Shown piece after piece: positions 1 to 7,299 of a stretch of DNA of 64,000 bases. The position numbers were made by a program, and so were the translations under genes. The notes beneath the pieces were generated by a model. That model searched no databases. It saw nothing but the letters and a program-made list of their open reading frames with translations, and was not told the DNA's origin. Within the stretch, counting starts at the first letter, position 1. Each line of letters begins with the position of its first letter. This DNA is from Porcincola sp945869225 (GTDB lineage: Bacteria > Bacillota > Clostridia > Lachnospirales > Lachnospiraceae): NCBI RefSeq assembly GCF_052118625.1, contig NZ_JBQKGW010000005.1:1-64000 (forward strand), read 5' to 3'.

Positions 1-202
1 GGTCACGGATAATCTGCTCCTGCCACGGGAGAAGCCAGAACCGCTTCCCAGCCCACTTGCCTTTGGTATGACGGAGCATCTCGATAAACTTCACAGCCCG
101 ATCTGCCTTGGTCGGATCGTAATGTGAAGTCGGAAGCATGTACTGGGTCGGATGATAGTCTGTGAGCTTTGGCATATCTGCGGGACGTTCCTCGCTTGCC
201 AT
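1..202 (-). CDS. Phage terminase large subunit, N-terminal fragment
   Basis: Only the first 67 codons are in the window; the gene continues past the left edge. The fragment begins MASEERPADMPKL and contains a YHPTQY segment and the run FWLLPWQEQIIRD, typical of the N-terminus of Firmicutes phage large terminases just before the ATPase domain. The ATPase and nuclease centres lie outside the window. The ATG overlaps the TAA of the small-subunit gene (TAATG), so the two are translationally coupled. The family drives ATP-dependent DNA packaging into proheads. Confidence rests on the sequence style plus the neighbouring small subunit. Confidence 0.85.
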   Translation of the reverse strand, partial: MASEERPADMPKLTDYHPTQYMLPTSHYDPTKADRAVKFIEMLRHTKGKWAGKRFWLLPWQEQIIRD

Positions 203-675
203 TACGAATCACCTCCCAGCAGATTTTCCATCTCATCAGTCGGTGCGGTATTCCCCTCATCCGCTATGAGGCGGGACCGGGAAGCAGGCGTAAGACCGAA
301 CTCTGCAGCGAACTTCCCCATCTGCTTCATATAGGTCTGTGCAATGGATACCTGTGGCACCTGTTGCCAGTATCCGGAAGGCGTCCGGACGATGGATCCG
401 TGCTGGCTGATGAATTCCTCGGCTTCCTTCCATCTCGCATAGGACTGGCAGTAAGCAGCGAAGGCAGCCATATCAACCTCGGTGAGGATGCCGAGGGCTT
501 CCATCTTCTTTGCGAGCCTGTGCCACTCCTTTCTTGCATCCTTGTCGAGCCACTTCGGACAGGATGGTGCTTTCCGCTCTGGCCTTGGTTCGTTTTCATT
601 CAATTTCCGTTTTCCGGGATTTCCTTCCAGCTCCTTGATTGCTGTCGGAGTCGGCTTTCGACCTCTCGTCGCCAT
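202..675 (-). CDS. Phage terminase small subunit, P27 family
   Basis: The protein of 157 residues begins MATRGRKPTPTAIKELEGNP, the signature N-terminus of P27-type small terminases (basic GRKP motif, then KxLxGNPGKR). Family members recognise the packaging site and recruit the large subunit. The open frame extends upstream, but the ATG at 675 is preceded by AGGAGG at good spacing and matches the usual family start. The stop overlaps the start of the large subunit. An HNH endonuclease gene is about 6 kb upstream on the same strand, as in many phages of this kind. Confidence 0.9.
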   Translation of the reverse strand: MATRGRKPTPTAIKELEGNPGKRKLNENEPRPERKAPSCPKWLDKDARKEWHRLAKKMEALGILTEVDMAAFAAYCQSYARWKEAEEFISQHGSIVRTPSGYWQQVPQVSIAQTYMKQMGKFAAEFGLTPASRSRLIADEGNTAPTDEMENLLGGDS

Positions 676-836
676 AGGAACACACCTCCTTCCTGCGTGC
701 AAAACAAAAGGACCGCCGAAGCGATCCCGTTCCATGTGGTCTGTATCTGTACGAGAGAAAGAGCCATGCGGCCCTCTCTCGGAATTTTCATTCTAAAATG
801 TAGTGCTACTTTGTAGTGTTTCCGGCAGTGCCGGTG

Positions 837-1079
837 TTAGTTGAATTCCTTCAGCAGGATGGCGTAGGCCAACTGACTTGCTTCATCCTCGGGCTCGATA
901 TCCCAGCCCCTGTCATAGTTCAGTGTCATTTCTCCGTTTACCGTAATCGTCAGCTTGCTGATCCTACCGCCGTCGATCCCGTAAGCCTCGCTTGGCTCAT
1001 CAAAGTGCTTCACTCTGTATTTGCAGACGGTGTAGGTTCCGTCTCCGTTCGGTTCTGCAATGCTTCCCTCACTCCACAT
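837..1079 (-). CDS. Small conserved phage protein, unknown function
   Basis: An 80-residue acidic protein with no membrane segment and no recognised catalytic motif. It has a beta-rich look (TYTVCKYRVKHFDEPSEAYG, then an ISKLTITVNGEM stretch) and ends in a short helix. It starts at an ATG preceded by AAGGAG six bases away and lies 15 bases downstream of the next gene in the same minus-strand group, so it is probably co-transcribed. I do not recognise a function; similar short proteins are common near terminase genes of Clostridia prophages. Confidence 0.7.
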   Translation of the reverse strand: MWSEGSIAEPNGDGTYTVCKYRVKHFDEPSEAYGIDGGRISKLTITVNGEMTLNYDRGWDIEPEDEASQLAYAILLKEFN

Positions 1080-1094
1080 GGCTGTCTCCTTCCT

Positions 1095-1529
1095 TCAGGC
1101 AATGCTCATCTTGAAGGCGTGTCCCTTTTCGTAGCCCTTGCCCCAGAGGTCTTTCCGGAGGTTGATCTCGACCATCTCGCCGATGATGCAGCCGGCCTGC
1201 TTGAAAAGCCATAAGGTTTCAATGGCGTCGGTTGCCTGGCAGGAGTAGGTGAAGGCCTTGATGCCGTTCTCTCTCATGCAGGTGGTCAGGGCTTCGACAT
1301 CCCGGTCCCAGATGATGTCGTTGAAGTCGAGGATCTCGTTCTCGTTGTCTCTTGATTTCTCGTAAGCCCTCCAGATCTTGCAGGCGATGTCGCCCTTCGC
1401 TGCCATCCGGTCCTTGGCTTCGCCGTAAGCCTTCTCTGCGGCATCCTGCCCCTCGTCGGTTGTGGCCTCCGCGTATGCCTTCCTTGCTGCTTCCATCGCC
1501 TCGTAGGTTTCTTCGAAAATGTTCATCAT
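1095..1529 (-). CDS. Conserved phage protein, unknown function
   Basis: A 144-residue protein. Its N-terminal 60 residues form an alanine- and glutamate-rich helix with coiled-coil character (EAMEAARKAYAEATTDEGQD). The C-terminal half is mixed alpha/beta (DIIWDRDVEALTTCMRENG). AAGGAGG eight bases before the ATG supports the start. The leader carries a three-part promoter-like element shared with two other genes in this region. No enzymatic motif is visible and I do not assign a function. Confidence 0.7.
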   Translation of the reverse strand: MMNIFEETYEAMEAARKAYAEATTDEGQDAAEKAYGEAKDRMAAKGDIACKIWRAYEKSRDNENEILDFNDIIWDRDVEALTTCMRENGIKAFTYSCQATDAIETLWLFKQAGCIIGEMVEINLRKDLWGKGYEKGHAFKMSIA

Positions 1530-1583
1530 GGTTTTGTCCTCCTTGCTATGTGCTTGTTGCCTTTTCCTTTGGCATGTACATAT

Positions 1584-1637
1584 ATCACTCTGAATCCCTT
1601 TTATAGCAAGGAAATGTAGATCATAATCTGCACAAGA
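1584..1637 (-). promoter_or_regulatory. Shared promoter-like element, copy 1
   Basis: On the minus strand a TTGTGC box (1635-1630) is followed about 30 bases later by TATAAA (1605-1600) and then by AGAGTGAT (1591-1584). The same three parts at the same spacing occur upstream of the genes starting at 3099 and 3927. There is no good -35 hexamer at 17 bp, so activator-dependent phage transcription is likely. That role is inference. Confidence 0.5.
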
Positions 1638-1660
1638 TTCTTGTGCGAAAACTGTGTATC

Positions 1661-2062
1661 TTAGACCTCGCCCTTCATGATGAAGTTCGCGTATTCCTTC
1701 GCATGATCCATGAGGAAGATCACCAGCTCATAGTAGCCAAGGCGGTTAGCAATGCTCTGTACCATCGGCACATCGAACATGTTCGTCTCTCCGGTATCCC
1801 GGATTGCAAGGATCTGGTCCCGGACAGTCTTCGTGAACTCCCCGACCAGCAACCGACAACGGTCTGCTCCGTAGGCGACGTTCAAGGAAGACCCGTTGTC
1901 CCAGCGGACCATTATCGATCCGGCATCGTCTACCCCGATGACTGTTCCCTTGGTCCCTACAGGCGGTGCCTGTGGATCCTCCATCTGGATCATCTCAACC
2001 CTTGCTCCTGCTGGGTAGTGCTCCCGCAGTTCTTTCAGTTCTTTCTCACTTGGAAATCTCAT
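1661..2062 (-). CDS. DUF4314-DUF5049 fusion protein
   Basis: A 133-residue phage protein with two recognisable small domains. Residues about 10-65 match DUF4314 (YPAGARVEMIQMEDPQAPP, then GTKGTVIGVDD and the VRWDNGSSL box), a small beta-barrel-like fold. Residues about 74-133 match DUF5049 (KTVRDQILAIRDTGETNMFD, then YELVIFL and a FIMKGE ending). The domains are often adjacent genes or fused in Firmicutes phages; no activity is established. AAAGGAG precedes the ATG. The gene sits between the amidoligase and the small proteins before the terminase. Confidence 0.85.
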   Translation of the reverse strand: MRFPSEKELKELREHYPAGARVEMIQMEDPQAPPVGTKGTVIGVDDAGSIMVRWDNGSSLNVAYGADRCRLLVGEFTKTVRDQILAIRDTGETNMFDVPMVQSIANRLGYYELVIFLMDHAKEYANFIMKGEV

Positions 2063-2105
2063 AGTGGTTTCTCCTTTCCGAAGGGATACCCTTCTACCAC
2101 CTTAA

Positions 2106-2150
2106 GCCCGCGACTCTCGCGGGTAAGGTAGCCGAAGGCTGTCTCTTCGG
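2106..2150. terminator. Two back-to-back hairpins between phage genes
   Basis: CCCGCG/CGCGGG (2107-2112 with 2118-2123) and CCGAAG/CTTCGG (2132-2137 with 2145-2150) are perfect short stems in the gap between the amidoligase gene and the DUF4314 gene. T-runs are short, so these may be processing or attenuation structures rather than full terminators. Confidence 0.35.
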
Positions 2151-2151
2151 T

Positions 2152-3099
2152 TTATGCAACTCTTCCGTTTCGGAAGGAAGTGTCGCCTGCAAGGTTCCTT
2201 GTGAGGATTTCCCTTGCGGTTTCAAACTCGTCCCCGATGAAGCCCATCCGAAGGAGCCAGGTGCGCATCGCGTATTTCGGATTTTCGTGCTGCGGCTCTT
2301 TTGGGCTTGCGCTCTTCTGGATCTTCGCCGCTGCAGAAAGGGCGAGGCAAAGCTGGATGTAGCTCTTTAATTCTCCGGCGTGCAGGCCTCCGCGCTTGCC
2401 GTTTCCGGCGTCTGCAAACTGGAAGAGGCGGAATTCGATCGTGCCCTTTGTGAAGGTTGCGTGGAGGTTCAGCATGTGATAGCGGCTGGCATTGTAGTGC
2501 TCCCTTCTTCCGTAGCTTGCGTGGTTCTCTTCGTACCAGATGTCTGCAAGCTGCTGCATGGTTTCCGGCTTCTTCTTGTTGAGGCGGTTCAGGAATCCCT
2601 TGTCTACTGTCTGGCAGTAGCGGTCGATGCGGCTTCTGTCCAGCCGGAGGGCGCTGATCAGGAGGCTCTCGTGGCTTGCCATCAGGTTTGCCAGTGTCCG
2701 GAGCGTCTTTGCGTTGTGGCCGTTCGCACCGATGTGAATGTGAACTCCGCACATGTGGCTCGGGTCGCTCTTGGCTCCTGCGTGGCGAAGCTGCCGTACC
2801 AGTTCCTGCAGGCTCTCGATATCGTCCCAGGTGAGGATCGGCGTCACCATCTCGCAGGATTCTTCATCCCTTGCTGCCCGGATGCTGGCGTCCCGCTGGA
2901 ATTTCCATTCCCGGCCCTGTGCGTCCCAAGCGCTCCATGCTCTGTATCCGTTTCGTCTTGAGGTATCCTCGTGTCTTCCGGTTCCGAAGAAGGTGGCGGC
3001 AACCTCAGCTGCCCTGCTTCTTGCGATTCCGTACATCTCGACCTCAACTCCGATCGTCTGCTGCTTCATGGTTTCGATTCTCTTCTCTGTATCCTTCAT
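2152..3099 (-). CDS. Amidoligase-family protein (Amidoligase_2)
   Basis: A 315-residue protein of the ATP-grasp-like / glutamine-synthetase-type amidoligase family. The N-terminus has the family IGVEVEMYG motif. A MCGVHIHIG stretch and a TIEFRLFQFADAG stretch supply the conserved His, Glu and Arg residues of the active site. Family members are predicted to form amide bonds on peptides or proteins; the phage substrate is unknown. The ATG at 3099 is preceded by AGGAGG with six-base spacing, so the longer open frame is rejected. The last 37 residues (YAMRTWLLRMGFIG to FRNGRVA) are a tail also found at the end of the next upstream gene product. Confidence 0.85.
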   Translation of the reverse strand: MKDTEKRIETMKQQTIGVEVEMYGIARSRAAEVAATFFGTGRHEDTSRRNGYRAWSAWDAQGREWKFQRDASIRAARDEESCEMVTPILTWDDIESLQELVRQLRHAGAKSDPSHMCGVHIHIGANGHNAKTLRTLANLMASHESLLISALRLDRSRIDRYCQTVDKGFLNRLNKKKPETMQQLADIWYEENHASYGRREHYNASRYHMLNLHATFTKGTIEFRLFQFADAGNGKRGGLHAGELKSYIQLCLALSAAAKIQKSASPKEPQHENPKYAMRTWLLRMGFIGDEFETAREILTRNLAGDTSFRNGRVA

Positions 3100-3148
3100 G
3101 GTTTGCCTCCTTGTTGGCTTATGTGTTTTCCCTTTTGCATGTGTATTA

Positions 3149-3203
3149 ATCACTCTGAATGGCACTTATATCCAGTCAATTCGGAGGTGTATATCTCACA
3201 AAA
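3149..3203 (-). promoter_or_regulatory. Shared promoter-like element, copy 2
   Basis: The minus strand carries TTGTGA (3201-3196), then TATAAG (3170-3165) about 31 bases later, then AGAGTGAT (3156-3149), upstream of the amidoligase start. Order and spacing match the copies at 1584-1637 and 3957-4010. Confidence 0.5.
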
Positions 3204-3225
3204 TCCCGGAGAAGAAATCGTGTAT

Positions 3226-3927
3226 TTATTCCGGCTTGCTGCCGTTCCGGAAGGCGGAATTGCCGGTAAGATTCTGAAGCAGGATCTTCCTCGCCGGCTT
3301 GTATTGCGGTCCGATAAAGGCCATCCGGAGAAGCCATGTGCGGAAGGCGTACTTCTCGTTGTCTGTCTCTATCGGCCTGCTGCTCGCATGCTTCAGTTCC
3401 TTTGATAGCTTGCAGAGCTGGCTGATGAAAAGCGTGTAGGCCTTTGCCTCATCGGCGGTGAGCTCCCGGGTAAACCAAGGAAACTCGATCTTGTTTTCTG
3501 TCACCCGGATCCTTGTGTCGGTGATTCCGAGCGCCTTCTTGATGAGGCTGTCCTTGGCGCTGATCAGGTTGGTAAGCGTTCCGACGTTCGCAGCTGAAAG
3601 CGGCAGGCTGATCGTGAGCCCGGTCGTTTCTCCCTCAGGCTCCTGTGCCGGCTCTATGGCTTCCTGTACGGTTTCCTGCCCGGGCTCCGGGTCTGCCGGC
3701 TGCTCCGCATCCGGGTAATAACCCATCTGGCCAAGTCGAACCATCACCCTACCAAGCTTCTCTTCATCCTCGCAGATGACTGCGCCTTCCTTATCAACCG
3801 TGATGTTTCCGATCTTGTAAGCGCAGGTCGGTACGAACTGATACTCGGCTGCCTCTCCGGTGATCGCGGCAATGGCATCCACCAGCGCCTTCCTTTCTTT
3901 TCCTGTCATGTTGTAGTTTGCTCTCAT
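3226..3927 (-). CDS. Phage protein with amidoligase-like C-terminal tail
   Basis: A 233-residue protein. The N-terminal 90 residues (MRANYNMTGKERKALVDAI onward) resemble a conserved domain of Clostridia mobile elements, sometimes labelled virulence-related, with no proven function. An acidic proline/glutamate linker follows (about residues 75-105). The C-terminal 40 residues (YAFRTWLLRMAFIG to FRNGSKPE) are clearly paralogous to the tail of the amidoligase next door. The ATG at 3927 is chosen because AGGAGGTACATACC precedes it. The product may act with the amidoligase as partner or substrate; that is inference. Confidence 0.7.
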   Translation of the reverse strand: MRANYNMTGKERKALVDAIAAITGEAAEYQFVPTCAYKIGNITVDKEGAVICEDEEKLGRVMVRLGQMGYYPDAEQPADPEPGQETVQEAIEPAQEPEGETTGLTISLPLSAANVGTLTNLISAKDSLIKKALGITDTRIRVTENKIEFPWFTRELTADEAKAYTLFISQLCKLSKELKHASSRPIETDNEKYAFRTWLLRMAFIGPQYKPARKILLQNLTGNSAFRNGSKPE

Positions 3928-3956
3928 GGTATGTACCTCCTTTGGTACGTACATAG

Positions 3957-4010
3957 ATCACTCTTTCGGCGGCACATATCAACTCATTTCTGTAATAAGA
4001 TTGCACAAAA
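3957..4010 (-). promoter_or_regulatory. Shared promoter-like element, copy 3
   Basis: The minus strand carries TTGTGC (4008-4003), then TATGTG (3978-3973) 30 bases on, then AGAGTGAT (3964-3957), just upstream of the gene starting at 3927. It overlaps the 3' end of the neighbouring gene. Third copy of the element also seen at 1584 and 3149. Confidence 0.5.
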
Positions 4011-4299
4011 TTAAGTCGTCCTTATCGACGCGAATGTATACGTCTTCGAGGCAGTTCAGGATAATCGGAGCATCCTCTCCCATGTAGGGAAGAGCACGGA
4101 TCGTGTTGTAATTCACCCATTCGGCAGCATCCTCATAGGACCAGCCCTCCGTATCCATCAGCCACTCAACCATGAGCTCATAGTCATAGACGGCTCTGCC
4201 ATCATCGGTCACACCGATCAGAGCATCGTCGTAGCTGTAGTTCGTGAGATACTTGACTCCGTCATAGCCATTCTCCAACAGTCGCTCCTCGGCATTCAT
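3979..4299 (-). CDS. Small acidic phage protein, unknown function
   Basis: A 106-residue protein with aromatic and acidic content (YDYELMVEWLMDTEGWSYED) and no Cys or His cluster. Its ATG overlaps the stop of the ParB-methyltransferase gene (ATGA), with GGAGG seven bases upstream, so it is translationally coupled to that gene. Similar short proteins of Clostridia phages often follow methyltransferases. I do not recognise a fold. Confidence 0.7.
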   Translation of the reverse strand: MNAEERLLENGYDGVKYLTNYSYDDALIGVTDDGRAVYDYELMVEWLMDTEGWSYEDAAEWVNYNTIRALPYMGEDAPIILNCLEDVYIRVDKDDLILCNLITEMS

Positions 4300-5555
4300 G
4301 CGGATTCCTCCTGCGGCATATCTGCTGCCGCCTCCTCAAACGTGAGCTTCTGGCCATCACGCATCACATACACATCCGATGTCTTGCCACCTTCGTGCTC
4401 GATGTATCTCTTGACGATCACGTCGACGAATTTCGGATCCAGCTCAATGCCTCTACAGATCCGGTTGGTTTCACAACAAGCGATCAGCGTACTGCCGGAA
4501 CCAAGAAACGGATCCAGCACGATACCATTTGTCGCGGAACTGTTCCGAATCGGATAACTCATGAGCACCACCGGTTTCATCGTCGGATGGTCCTTGGAGG
4601 ATCGCGGCTTATCGTATTCCCAGACCGTTGTCTGCTTGCGATCGGAGTACCACTTATGAGTTCCCTTCTGCTTCCAGCCATACAGGCACGGTTCATGAAT
4701 CCACTGGTAAGGGCTGCGTCCCAGCACCAGACTGTTCTTTTTCCAGATGCAGCAGCCGGAAAGATAGAATCCGGCGTCCTTGAATGCCTTCCGGAAGTTC
4801 AGTCCTTCGGTATCTGCATGCCAGACGTAGATCGAACCATCATCGGCGAGGTTATCATGCATGCAGGTATAAGCTGAAAGCAGAAACTTGTAGAAATCCT
4901 CATCGGCCATGTTGTCATTCAGGATCTTGCCTGCTGTTTCTTCAACGTCTACGTTATACGGAGGATCGGTCAGCACCAGATTTGCCTTCTGACCATCCAT
5001 CAAAGCAACATAGTTCTCTTCATTGGTGGAATCACCACAGAAGACTTTGTGCTTTCCAAGAAACCACATATCGCCGGGCTTACTCATGGTCGGCTTATTG
5101 AGTTCCTCATCCACATCAAAGCTATCTTCTTCCACCTCTTTATCGCAGACCTTATTGAAAAGCTGCTCCATCTCCGGAGGCTCAAATCCGGTGAGCGCCG
5201 TGTTGAAGTCGGACGCTTCGAGGTCCTTCAAGAGATCGGCGAGCAGGTCTTCGTCCCATGCGCCGGTGATCTTATTGAGGGCAATGTTCAGTGCCTTCTC
5301 GCGGGTCTTATCAATATTGACGACAGCGCACGGAACCTCAGTATAGCCAAGGTCCATCGCTACGGTCAGTCTCTGATGTCCGCCGATGATCGTCATATCG
5401 GAATTCACGACCAGCGGATCAGCAAAGCCGAACTCCTTGATGGAGTTCTTGATCTTCTCATATTCCTTATCACCCGGTTTCAGCTTTTTTCTCGGGTTGT
5501 ATGCTGCCGGTTTCAGTTCCGTCACCGGTATGTTCTTTAGGATTGGTGTTTCCAT
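4296..5555 (-). CDS. ParB-like nuclease / DNA methyltransferase fusion
   Basis: A 419-residue protein. Residues about 5-110 form a ParB/sulfiredoxin-like domain (VTELKPAAYNPRKKLKPGD, then IIGGHQRL). Residues about 180-400 are an N4/N6 amino-methyltransferase with the catalytic TDPPYNV motif near residue 197 and the S-adenosylmethionine-binding DPFLGSGST motif near residue 348. DPPY before FxGxG places it in the beta class of DNA methyltransferases. Phages use such enzymes to protect their DNA or control packaging. AAGGAGG precedes the ATG. No cognate restriction enzyme is adjacent, so it is an orphan methyltransferase. Confidence 0.9.
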   Translation of the reverse strand: METPILKNIPVTELKPAAYNPRKKLKPGDKEYEKIKNSIKEFGFADPLVVNSDMTIIGGHQRLTVAMDLGYTEVPCAVVNIDKTREKALNIALNKITGAWDEDLLADLLKDLEASDFNTALTGFEPPEMEQLFNKVCDKEVEEDSFDVDEELNKPTMSKPGDMWFLGKHKVFCGDSTNEENYVALMDGQKANLVLTDPPYNVDVEETAGKILNDNMADEDFYKFLLSAYTCMHDNLADDGSIYVWHADTEGLNFRKAFKDAGFYLSGCCIWKKNSLVLGRSPYQWIHEPCLYGWKQKGTHKWYSDRKQTTVWEYDKPRSSKDHPTMKPVVLMSYPIRNSSATNGIVLDPFLGSGSTLIACCETNRICRGIELDPKFVDVIVKRYIEHEGGKTSDVYVMRDGQKLTFEEAAADMPQEESA

Positions 5556-5742
5556 TCTCTTCCTCCTTCATTCGTTTTCTGTGCCGCCAGCTGTTGTAAG
5601 CCCAGCGACATCTGTCTGAGCAAAACACCCGTGGCCTGCCCATCGGATTCCGTCCCATCGGCTTCCCGCACCACGGGCAGAACTGCTTTGCACAGGACGC
5701 GAGGAATTCCGAGAGGTCAGGTGTTTCAAAGTTCTCATCCAT
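5470..5742 (-). CDS. Small zinc-ribbon-like phage protein
   Basis: A 90-residue basic protein with a probable zinc-binding core: CPWCGKPM, then FCSDRCRWAYNSW about 15 residues later. This resembles short phage proteins with a CxxC...CxxxC ribbon. The ATG at 5742 follows GGAGGGCGTG, and an in-frame GTG one codon earlier is an alternative. Its 3' end overlaps the first 86 bases of the methyltransferase gene in another frame, which is unusually long; the protein could be shorter or the overlap genuine. Function unknown. Confidence 0.6.
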   Translation of the reverse strand: MDENFETPDLSEFLASCAKQFCPWCGKPMGRNPMGRPRVFCSDRCRWAYNSWRHRKRMKEEENGNTNPKEHTGDGTETGSIQPEKKAETG

Positions 5743-5772
5743 CACGCCCTCCCCGGCACCGCCGGATTCTCC

Positions 5773-5803
5773 GTACTCGAAAGTCAGAACGTACTCGAAA
5801 GTC
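5773..5803. repeat. Tandem 13-bp direct repeat upstream of zinc-ribbon gene
   Basis: GTACTCGAAAGTC occurs at 5773-5785 and again at 5791-5803, an 18-bp period, 31-61 bases upstream of the ATG at 5742. A pair of identical sites at this distance is a plausible regulator-binding array; no regulator is identified. Confidence 0.5.
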
Positions 5804-5867
5804 TGCCGAGCGTGGAATGGAAATTTCTGCGCGAAATTCCAAGCTACTGCCGCGTCATTCCGCGCAC

Positions 5868-5917
5868 GAAAAAACCGCAGAGAAGGCGCTTGTTTCCACG
5901 CTTTTCTGCGGTTTTGG
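5868..5917 (-). terminator. Strong hairpin terminator
   Basis: AAAACCGCAG (5871-5880) pairs with CTGCGGTTTT (5906-5915), and inner bases also pair (GCG with CGC). The minus-strand product ends in a run of six T, so it should stop minus-strand transcription arriving from the HNH/MazF genes. The rest of 5746-6222 holds no convincing gene, only the direct repeat, this hairpin and the promoter for the gene at 6223. Confidence 0.7.
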
Positions 5918-6093
5918 TATGTAAATTTGTATCTGCCCGGGCGGGCCTTAACCCCCGGGGTATCAATTTCGCGGATTTCAACGGAAGAGGGGGCGCCGGT
6001 CTTCTGTGCCTCTCGTTTTCAGGATTATGACCTCCCCCGCCTCTCTCGTTACTCTGCACAACTTTCCCTGCATTTATTTGTCTTGTATGCGAA

Positions 6094-6123
6094 TTGCCGC
6101 AGGCAGAAGCCGTCAGTTATAAT
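6094..6123 (+). promoter_or_regulatory. Candidate promoter for the gene at 6223
   Basis: TTGCCG (6094-6099) and TATAAT (6118-6123) are separated by 18 bp. Two small hairpins follow in the leader (GGTGC/GCACC near 6141-6156 and TGCCGG/CCGGCA at 6163-6176). Confidence 0.5.
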
Positions 6124-6222
6124 AGTTAGAAATATCTGACTGGTGCATTTTGGCACCGTCTCTGCCGGTTCCGGCAAACTTTCCAACCTTTTCTTTCATT
6201 TCATATCTATGGAGGTCTACTT

Positions 6223-6549
6223 ATGCGTATCTATCCCCATCTTCATCTTTTCAGCGAGGACTACTTCAAGGTTCTGAATCTCAACCCGGATGAAATTACC
6301 ATCACCTCAAGGAACACCCATCATACCTGGCGCCTTGTCTGCTCCCAGACAGAAGATCTCATTCTTGTCTATCACAAGCACAAGAACTCCGATCCATTTC
6401 ATTTCCACACTGCCTGCATCAGCGCAGAAGACGCCGTCCTGGAAATCAAAAACCACGATGCATTCCAGCTAAACGGACGCCGTCCTGTTTTCCCCGTGTA
6501 CACAAGAACAGGTGTTATCATGCCAAGGCAAAGGCGCCGTCAGAAATGA
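6223..6549 (+). CDS. Small phage protein, unknown function
   Basis: A 108-residue protein on the strand opposite to most of its neighbours, with its own promoter and a GGAGG site seven bases before the ATG. It is rich in His and aromatic residues (HLHLFSEDYFKVLNLNPDE), with a very basic C-terminus (MPRQRRRQK) suggesting nucleic-acid contact. Its last ten bases overlap the end of the convergent HNH gene. I do not recognise the family. Confidence 0.6.
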   Translation: MRIYPHLHLFSEDYFKVLNLNPDEITITSRNTHHTWRLVCSQTEDLILVYHKHKNSDPFHFHTACISAEDAVLEIKNHDAFQLNGRRPVFPVYTRTGVIMPRQRRRQK

Positions 6550-6899
6550 TACACCGGATGGCTGTCCTCTCTTCCGGTCTTCTTATCGTGGCATTTCTTA
6601 CACAGCGCCTGCCAGTTCGATCTGTCCCAGAAGAGCTTCTGATCTCCTCGGTGCGGAACGATGTGATCCACAACCGTCGCCGGTGTAGCGATGCCATGTC
6701 CCAGACACTCCTCGCAGAGCGGATGAAGTGCTAAGAACTTCTTGCTCTCCCGTCTCCACCTCGCGTTGTATCCACGCTTGGCAGCGGACCGGTTCTCCTC
6801 CGGGTGCATTGCCTTGTGCTTCTCGCAGTACTTCTGTCCCGGTTCCACCAGCTCCTTGCAGCCTGTATGCCTGCACGGGACCTTTGGTTTGTATGGCAT
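6540..6899 (-). CDS. HNH endonuclease, phage type
   Basis: A 119-residue HNH nuclease. The zinc-binding and catalytic elements are visible: CRHTGCKELV and a YCEKH near the N-terminus, then LHPLCEECL, VVDHIVPHRGD (catalytic DH) and the NWQALCKKCHDKKT ending with its CxxCH. In phages carrying P27-type small terminases, such HNH proteins often sit near the terminase and are needed for cos-site cleavage; here it is about 6 kb away. The ATG overlaps the TGA of the MazF-like gene (TGATG), so the pair is coupled. Confidence 0.9.
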   Translation of the reverse strand: MPYKPKVPCRHTGCKELVEPGQKYCEKHKAMHPEENRSAAKRGYNARWRRESKKFLALHPLCEECLGHGIATPATVVDHIVPHRGDQKLFWDRSNWQALCKKCHDKKTGREDSHPVYHF

Positions 6900-7291
6900 C
6901 ACTCCACCTCCATTCCAAGCTCGGTGGCTACCGCCTCATTAATCATTCTCATCTTATCGGTGCTAATTACTCGACCGACGTAAGTACCCAGTGCCTTCTT
7001 ATCGATCGTGGTAATCTGCTCAGCCAGAATGGTCGATGGTGAAAAGCCGCTGTGATATGTAGCCGCTATCTTTATTTCATTTGGAAACAGAAAAATATGC
7101 GTCGGCAGCCATCTCTTCTTTCGAGACGTCATCGGAAGAACCGTCACTGTCTCTGCATGCGTATTTCCAATATTGTTACTAACGATCAGCACCGGTCTGC
7201 AACCACCCTGCACGGAGGTGTCAGAGTGATTTCCAAGTTCTGCAAACCAGATCTCCATTCGCTTTGGTGCTCTATGTAAATCCTCCTCCAT
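6899..7291 (-). CDS. MazF/PemK-family toxin-like protein
   Basis: A 130-residue protein with the core of the MazF/PemK ribonuclease fold: IWFAELGNHSDTS with a following GGCRPVLIVSNN, then VTVLPMTSRKKRW and the closing STILAEQITTIDKKALG. Family members cleave mRNA. No antitoxin is recognisable immediately beside it; the upstream minus-strand gene is a membrane protein separated by a terminator, and downstream is the HNH gene. It may be a solitary phage copy or depend on an antitoxin elsewhere. The exact start within the first ten codons is uncertain. Confidence 0.8.
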   Translation of the reverse strand: MEEDLHRAPKRMEIWFAELGNHSDTSVQGGCRPVLIVSNNIGNTHAETVTVLPMTSRKKRWLPTHIFLFPNEIKIAATYHSGFSPSTILAEQITTIDKKALGTYVGRVISTDKMRMINEAVATELGMEVE

Positions 7292-7299
7292 CGAATTTC

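Noticed and set aside
3..260. Minus-strand frame of 85 codons at the left edge
   Set aside because: It is in the wrong frame; the terminase large-subunit frame (start 202) covers the same DNA and has clear family motifs.
5844..6059. Minus-strand frame of 71 codons between the zinc-ribbon gene and the gene at 6223
   Set aside because: It runs through the terminator hairpin and has no plausible protein character.
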